Made by a program: the position numbers and the translations under genes. A stretch of 64,000 bases of DNA from the NCBI GenBank assembly GCA_033439765.1, contig JAULSN010000002.1, forward strand, positions 434,001 through 498,000, given 5' to 3'. Below are positions 58,301 through 64,000 of this stretch, in pieces; positions within the stretch are counted from its first letter, which is position 1; each line of letters begins with the position of its first letter. This DNA is from Lasiosphaeria ovina (taxonomy: Eukaryota; Ascomycota; Sordariomycetes; Sordariales; Lasiosphaeriaceae). The notes beneath the pieces are model-generated. The model ran no database searches. It was not told the DNA's origin and worked only from the letters and a program-made list of their open reading frames with translations.

Positions 58301-59035
58301 CTGGTAGACGAGCGAGTTGAAGGGCCGGTAGTAGGTGCGTTGCCTGTTGGTCCATTTCTCCCCGTTGACCTTGGCCAGGATGCGGAGGAGTGCCGGGGAC
58401 TGGATGCGGATGCGTCTCGGCCACATGTCGTCGCCTTGTGTTTGAGCAATGGCATCGGTTGCTTTCTCTGCCATTTTCACGGCTCTGGCAAGCGCCTTGT
58501 TCTGTTTGTCGATGATTTCCCTAGATGGTGTGAGGCCGAGATTTTCAAAGAGCCTTTCGCGGAGGGAATGCTCCTCCTGGATTTCCTGATGTAAGAAGAG
58601 GCCAGAGACGAGCACGTCGACAGCATAGCGCCCATCCTTGCCCGAAGGGTCGAACCGGTTCTTGAACTGGGCGAATGCGCACTCGCGAACCTCAGGAATG
58701 GTCTTTTGGTGCGCAAGGAACATGTACTCGTGGGAGTCGATGGACCAACTATCAATCGGATCAGTACGATTGTCCTGGTCTTGAGTTGACGAAAAGGCTC
58801 GTTGCATCCGCTGCCCAGTTGATTGGAAACTTGGCGACAGCTTTTCCTCCAGAGCAGTGATGCGACGTTGGTAGTCTTGGACCTGCGCTTGTAGAAAGGC
58901 AACGGAACTAGGGAGCGCTGTCCCCTTGCCGTCGCTCGCGGCGCTGTTGGATTTGTTTTCACTCATTGTCAAGCTGTTGGGCTTGAAAAGCAGAGAGTCA
59001 GATTGTGAGCTGAGATTACTCCAGCCAGATTGCAT
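55187..59035 (-). CDS. Fungal AAA ATPase with DUF7025-type N-terminal region
   Basis: Exons 59035-56713 and 56646-55187 join across a 66-nt GTGAGT..CTAG intron in phase (1,260 residues; an alternative start MSENKSNSAASDGKG lies at 58966). A coiled coil (AQVQDYQRRITALEEKL) opens the protein; the middle 400 residues are the DUF7025-like region (DLWYLFRTGEFVYR, ACYYVDYTGDEFCVVKD). The AAA module has Walker A HGVPGVGKTATAEAIA near residue 695, Walker B DCILLLDEVDTF near 745, sensor-1 ILFLTTNRAGVLDEAF and the arginine finger in FKSRIHYKI, followed by the C-terminal lid (GRWNGRQIRNAFQVARSLAY). The remaining 300 residues are disordered, with Ala, Gly and His homopolymers (GCC repeat at 55307-55341). 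All ATPase residues are intact. Members are large cytosolic ATPases of unknown substrate, common in filamentous fungi. It is divergent from the gene at 60021. Confidence 0.93.
55307..55341. repeat. (CCG)n microsatellite coding for Gly run
   Basis: About eleven CCG units, broken once or twice by A, encode a Gly stretch in the disordered tail of the AAA ATPase. Another low-complexity codon run nearby encodes six His. Confidence 0.85.
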
Positions 59036-60020
59036 GCGAAGGTGAAAACTTTAGCCGCCCAGATGTCGCAGCCGACCGCGTATCAGGACCAGACAGAAGA
59101 CTTGGGTGTCCAAACAAGGTCTCGAACGAGACTCAAATAGTTGGGAAAAGAGGCAAGGGATCAAAGCCCGTCGGAGGTGCCCGACTTTCCCGTTGCTGGC
59201 GTGCGAAGATAAGGCCCTGGCGCTGATAAGACTGCGCTGCCGTGGCATGCGGCGCAGCGAAAAGGGTGAGCGGAAGGCAAATCAGCCAAAATTCGATCAT
59301 GGTCCCATGGCCATCCAGCTAATCGACACCTTCATAGCTGGTGTTACAACGAGGCTCTGGACTTAGTGTCTTCGATTGTCGTGGAGGGTGCGCCTCTTAG
59401 CAAACCGCTCGCTGCCCCGCAGAAAGATAGACTACCGCGTTCAGGGAGCAGGAGGCCAATTGGTCCCCAAATGGAACCGTGCATTGACATGCCTGCTGGC
59501 AGTGGTTATAGCCAATCATACGAGCGTAAAGAACGACGCTGTGAATGCCCAACGAAGAGCCTGACTGAGCCCCACGTCTCACCGGACTGCCACCCCCACT
59601 TTCTCACCATCTTGGTGCATGTTTGTGACAAGTCGGTGTCCGCAATTGGCTTACGCCGCAATCTGCTTCGGCGACCGATACAAGACTCAATAACTTGCGT
59701 GAACGGTTCGATTGTGTTTCTCGAGGAAGAGGGGGGAAGAGGTGGGAGAAAAGAGGGGAAGAAGAGGTGGGGGGATGGGCATTGCCACGTTCACGTCCCA
59801 CACCCACGCACCTGCCGTCCACAGCCTTACCTGTAAAATGGTCCTGCTTTCACCCCCCCTTCCCGCTTCCAAGCATGGTTGCGCCTTCTTTGAACAGAGG
59901 GAGGGAGTTATCATCGGTCGGGTTCAGCGAAGTGGGGTTGACCCCAACTGAACCCAACCGACCACCAAAGGCAAGAGCTCCTGGGGACGCGGTCGTTTTC
60001 AATCTACCTTTATTTCCGGG
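59036..60020. other. Shared promoter region of two divergent genes
   Basis: Nearly 1 kb separates the starts of the minus-strand AAA ATPase and the plus-strand DUF7708-like gene. A purine-rich tract of G and A with few interruptions lies at 59722-59778. Short open frames here overlap each other and lack coding signs. Confidence 0.5.
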
Positions 60021-62359
60021 ATGGACTCAAATCAAGGTCGTCAGAGGTCATTTGGGCCAACTCAGACCAGTGGACCAAGCCTTGGCGGGGCCTGGGACTC
60101 TTGGGAGGAAGAAATGGAGACCCAAAAAGCAGCTGACATTGAAAAGGGAAGGGGGGGGCGTCTCGCGTTCGACGATGATGATGTCGACATGGCCGCCAAC
60201 TTCATCGACTCCCAAGCTCCACGCTTCCATCCTGCTTTTCAAGAACCATCATCACTCAACCGGACTACCATGCGCTACGAGCCCCAGGAAATTCAGGAGT
60301 GGAATGAGCGACTCAACGAGCTCAGAGGAACTATCCAAAATGTCGCCAAGCGTGTTAACTTGCCCCCCGACGTGGACAACTATACATGGGAACATGTCCA
60401 TATCGAACTAGTCAAGGCCAAGGATACAGCGACAGAAAGCGACAGGCGCGGGAAGAATCTGATCAGGAAAGCCTACCGCAAACTGGCTTCCATATCTAGC
60501 ATTCTCGCGCCAGGCCTGTCGGCCTTTCCCGACGAGTTGTGTGTCCTTCACGGGGGTCTTTCTGTTATCTTTACTGTTGGTTACTTCCTGTCGGTCGCAG
60601 TTGCCTCGTATCCAGTCCTCTAACTGATTTAATGCATAGCTCGCACGTCAAGACGAAATGAACAGGCTCAAGATTATGAACGCCTTCGAGAGAGTGCCAA
60701 ATATCGTCGAGATGGCCCAGAACAAAGCTGCTATGGTGTCCCCGGAAACCGACCACCCAAAGACAATGCAGCTCCACCGTCATATCGGCCTGCTTCGTAA
60801 GACACTCGTCACGACTCTCCCACCCCTGATCGATATCTTGGTTCCCCGGACATTTGGTGAGTTTCCCGAAAGCATCGCACGGTAACCTAGCTAATCCTGA
60901 TCCTCATAGTGAACAAGTTCAAGAGCCCGTTCCGAAGTTGGAAAATCGATCGCCTCCTTGATGAGGTCTCTGCCAAGGCCGAGGCAGTCCAAGTTTGCGC
61001 CGCGAGCATCGTGGACAACTGGATCGCCGATACCTACAATGCGTCCATGTCTATGCGTGCGCAGCTCGAGGATATTTATCGCGAGCAGAAGATGATGCGA
61101 ATGTCCATCACGGCGGCCGAGGGCAAAACGGACCTCCTCAATTTGATCGTAGAGCACCTCAGTACGCCTACTCTCCCTGACTACTGTCTGTGAGGAAGGC
61201 TTGCTAACCTTGGAGTGCAGACATCAATAGAACACGCCTCCTCATGGGCGGCGGTGGCCTTGGCGTCGACATGTCCGACGCGGGCACTGCGCTCCTGGGA
61301 TACACTGCTAAGGACCTCCTGGACATACTCCACGTCAGTCACAGGCGAATCCTTCAGGACGAGGACAAGATCCTCCGGGGCGGCTCTTTGCTCGCCGAGA
61401 CAGGAACGCATCACGCCATCACGTCTGAACTCATGAAACGGCCCGCGATGCAAGAGTTCCAAAGCGAGGACGGCCCTAGCATTCTCGTTGTAGACGGCCA
61501 CTTTGACCGTGCCAAACTAGGCAAGATCAATCTACTATCCCACTTTTGCGCCATACTTTCTCAGGCATTGCGGCAGAAGGCAGTCGATGAATTATACGAT
61601 TCACCATTGGCGTCCCCAACCATCATGTCACCCCGTCCCGGTTCCTTCTCAATTGACACAAGGGCCCCGCCGGTGACCATGATCGTCATCGAGTACTTCT
61701 GCGCTTTGCACGTCACACAAGATAGCAAGAGTGGCGACCTATACGGTCCCCAGGGCCTCGTCCGCTCTCTAGCGGTTCAGCTGCTTCATGCAGCGGCTCT
61801 CAATGATTGGGTCGGCCGCGGTCCGGACGACGCTGTGCCTCTCCCTCACCTTCGCGACTATGGTGACGACGAGGACGACGCGCTGCGAGACCTTCGCGTC
61901 GACGCTCTCTGCCGCCTGCTGGTGGCTCTCGTACGTCTGGTCCCCAGCGACGTCCGAGTCTTTTGCCTCGTGGACGGTTGGTCAGCATTCGAACGTGAGG
62001 TGTGGCGCGCCGACTATGAACTGGTGCTTGGTACATTTCGCGAGATAATTGCCCTTGACCAGGGTCAAGGGCCCAGCTTTAAGCTGCTTCTTACTAGTCC
62101 GGCCTCGTGCCGCTGGTTGGGAAACTTTGCTCTTGAGAGACAGAAGATTAGCCTTCGGAACCTGGACACCGGGCGTGTAAAGAACGAACGCGTTGGACCC
62201 CGAAACGCGCTGCGTCCTGGAACGGGCAGGGCGAAGACTATGGCCGCGACGAGCACTGGTAGCGGGTTGGGCAGCGGGTTTGGTGAGGAGTCCGATATAG
62301 AGAAGGACGAAGGTTATCCCTGGGCAAATGAGGGGTATGACCGGAGGTCTTCAGCGTGA
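60021..62359 (+). CDS. DUF7708-like protein with STAND-like region lacking a clear P-loop
   Basis: Exons 60021-60575, 60640-60856, 60910-61161 and 61221-62359 give 720 residues; all junctions are in phase, though the first donor GTTGGT is weak. The N-terminus is acidic, then QEWNERLNELRGTIQNVAKR and LAPGLSAFPDELCVLHGGLS leading to MNRLKIMNAFERVPNIVEMA, LVTTLPPLIDILVPRTF and FKSPFRSWKIDRLLDEVSAK: the helical DUF7708-type domain common in fungal NLR-like proteins. From residue 400, ILVVDGHFD, MIVIEYFCALHV, GPQGLVRSLAVQLLHAA, RVFCLVDGWSAFE (Walker B-like) and FKLLLTSPASCRW form an NTPase-like series. The site where a P-loop GxxxxGK[ST] is expected is not canonical. Role in non-self response is family-based inference. 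Confidence 0.85.
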
Positions 62360-62826
62360 TGGTATTTGAAATAGAGATCTCCTGACGTGTTGGCGTGTAT
62401 CAGTGTTTTAAGATCAATTTAGGTAGTTGGATTTTTGGCTTGGATTTGACAAATTTCCTCGGATAGATGTACTCTGGAACCACGAGGAACCGTGTGTTAC
62501 ACGTTTCGAAGTTCACTCGTGATACCAGCAAGCGGGCTTCAAGATGACGCCTCGAACTTTTTATTATATGCTCTTGTAGAACAACGTCCAATACTCATCT
62601 ACCAAGCTCATGAACTGATAGAAGCGCCTGCAATAGCCTCGGGCAGTTGCAAACCTAGTTTGTATGTGGGCTTGGGAAGGTTCCATGTGGCTGAACCACG
62701 ACCGGGGGACCTCTCCGCTACGCGGTTGAGACTTGGAGACACCCGCCTTGGCCTAAAAATCAAGGTTTGAAGCCTGGTAGCTCTTATTTCTGTCCTTGCG
62801 TCGTCTTTTTTATTCCATGAACCGCG
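62360..62826. other. Intergenic
   Basis: Short spacer before the Fic remnant. A 92-codon frame (62492-62770) shows no domain-like sequence. Confidence 0.4.
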
Positions 62827-63900
62827 ATGTCACTCTCCGCGCCATCACCAATAATGACAGATTTCGTGCAATCGCTGCGTATCAAGTTACAAGCTATCCT
62901 CCCGGATGGCTCAATTTATGCAGGAGAGGCGTCATTCGCTATCTCTATGGCTGACGAATATGACTATAACATCCTTGGCGACGATGACGACCAGGATGAT
63001 CTTCACGGAGAGTTCGTCAAGCTTTCGGTCAACCTGGCTCAAAATCTGCAGTCCCGGCCTCCAGATGCGATGGATGGATCGCTCGCTGAAAGTGATGAGT
63101 ATTTGCTCACCGGTAATGCCACTATCTCATTCTGACACGCTAATAAACCGTTTCAACTGACAATTCCAGCACTTTCGAGGATGGTGGTGGCTCCAACTTT
63201 ATAGAGTCTGCCGACGCCGGCCTCGACATCACGACTAAGATCTGCCACTCGATCTTCAAGGGTGAAGCAGTATGAGGTTGTACAGCACGCAATGGCGAAG
63301 ATTCACACATCATGGAGAATATCTATCTCCGGGGAAAGAACCTCAACGAGCAAACCATTCTCGAGACACACGGCATCCTCACGAAAGGCATTGATACAGA
63401 CCAGGGGTACAGCTGGACGCAATACAGCGGTGTCTACCGTCAGGTCTCAGTCGTGGCCGGGCTCCATGCTTTCCCTCGAGCCGATCAAGTTCCTGCGGCA
63501 ATGCGTCGGATGATATGGTCGCTCAGCCACGATCTTCAGGCCGCTGCCAGAGAAGGGATCATCGACCCTATAGCGCTGACGTCGAAATACTGTCACATTT
63601 TTGTCAACGTCCACCCTTTTGTCGATGGGAACGGCCGTATGTGCCGCCTGATTCTCAGTTGCGCTTTTACTCAAATATGGTGGCCTACTGGTCTGCATCG
63701 GCGAGGAAGAGGGGACGCGTGAGGAATACTTGGGCATTGCTGCTCGCGCCAGCGAGAATATGGCGGCGCAGCAGGACGACTGGGATGCGGATCATGAGAT
63801 GGATCATAAAGGACTTGCGAGCTTCGTCCTTAAGCACGTGACAGAGAATTCAAGCCTAAAAAAAGAAAGAAAATTCCGAACCCTAATAAGCGGTTTATAA
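62827..63900 (+). pseudogene. Fic-domain protein, broken by frameshifts
   Basis: The start MSLSAPSPIMTDFVQSLRIK leads to DEYDYNILGDDDDQDDL, then GSNFIESADAGLDITTKICH and KGEAV in a new frame after a poor intron junction near 63114. EVVQHAMAKI follows in one frame and HIMENIYLRGKNLNEQTILE in another. The core GYSWTQYSGVYRQVSVVAGL and the catalytic motif HPFVDGNGRMCRL (HPFx[D/E]GNGRxxR) are intact in one frame. A further 1-nt insertion after CRLIL (about 63657) moves ALLLKYGGLLVCIGEEEG into the next frame, which ends at 63900. At least three 1-nt breaks make it a pseudogene, unless the sequence has errors. Intact relatives transfer AMP or other groups to proteins; this one keeps the catalytic residues only on paper. 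Confidence 0.8.
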
Positions 63901-64000
63901 TACTAGGGATCATATTACTAGGTAGCGAGGTTCCCGTAGAGCCTTAAGTTAAGGCTTAAATTAAGGCCTAAGTAGAGCCGTAAGATGAAGAGATAGAAGA
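63901..64000. other. AT-rich end with TTAAGGC repeats
   Basis: CCTTAAGTTAAGGCTTAAATTAAGGCC-type imperfect inverted and direct repeats at 63940-63975, rich in TA steps, look like the edge of a RIP-degraded repeat. The window ends before it can be identified. Confidence 0.4.

Overview
The window looks like a chromosome segment of a filamentous ascomycete (Pezizomycotina, most likely Sordariomycete-like). Intact genes carry short introns of about 50-110 nt with GT..AG borders and CTAAC-like branch sites. The gene families are typically mould-like: GH45 endoglucanase, HET domain, fungal DUF7025/AAA ATPase, fungal STAND-type N-terminal domains with ankyrin repeats, and a membrane-anchored fucose-lectin-like protein. 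Transposon copies carry RIP-like nonsense codons. Gene models were built by hand from reading frames and splice signals; no database search was possible.

Layout. 1.6-4.4 kb: decaying ankyrin gene. 5.0-6.4 kb: broken beta-lactamase-like gene. 7-14 kb: graveyard of mobile elements (Tc1/mariner, RecQ-type helicase, retroelement integrase, a hairpin-bearing repeat in inverted copies). 15.5-16.4 kb: secreted GH45 endoglucanase. 19.9-21.4 kb: Cys-containing unknown protein, followed by a 0.75 kb minisatellite. 23.5-25.1 kb: acidic unknown protein. 27.0-29.3 kb: HET-domain protein. 29.5-30.3 kb: DJ-1/Hsp31-like protein. 32.8-34.4 kb: single-pass surface protein. 37.9-40.5 kb: intact ankyrin protein with a fungal N-terminal helical domain. 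40.6-41.7 kb: broken SAM methyltransferase. 42.0-46.1 kb: hAT transposon with exact 8-bp target duplication, itself split by a pogo/Fot1 transposon with perfect 50-bp terminal repeats. 46.9-48.3 kb: unknown helical protein. 49.6-51.7 kb: fucose-lectin-like type II membrane protein. 53.8-54.6 kb: small protein with a Cys motif. 55.2-59.0 kb: large AAA ATPase. 60.0-62.4 kb: DUF7708/STAND-like protein. 62.8-63.9 kb: broken Fic protein.

Themes. The window is rich in families linked in fungi to non-self recognition (HET, ankyrin/STAND-like, DUF7708-like), mixed with transposons and pseudogenes, as in accessory or fast-evolving regions. The two ankyrin genes share a Cys-rich block, C-x3-C-x-C-x-C-H, between their N-terminal and ankyrin parts. 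Two decay modes are visible: the nested transposons kept their reading frame over about 1.7 and 1.9 kb and are killed only by TAG/TAA/TGA-type substitutions, whereas the host pseudogenes (beta-lactamase, methyltransferase, Fic) are broken mainly by 1-nt indels.
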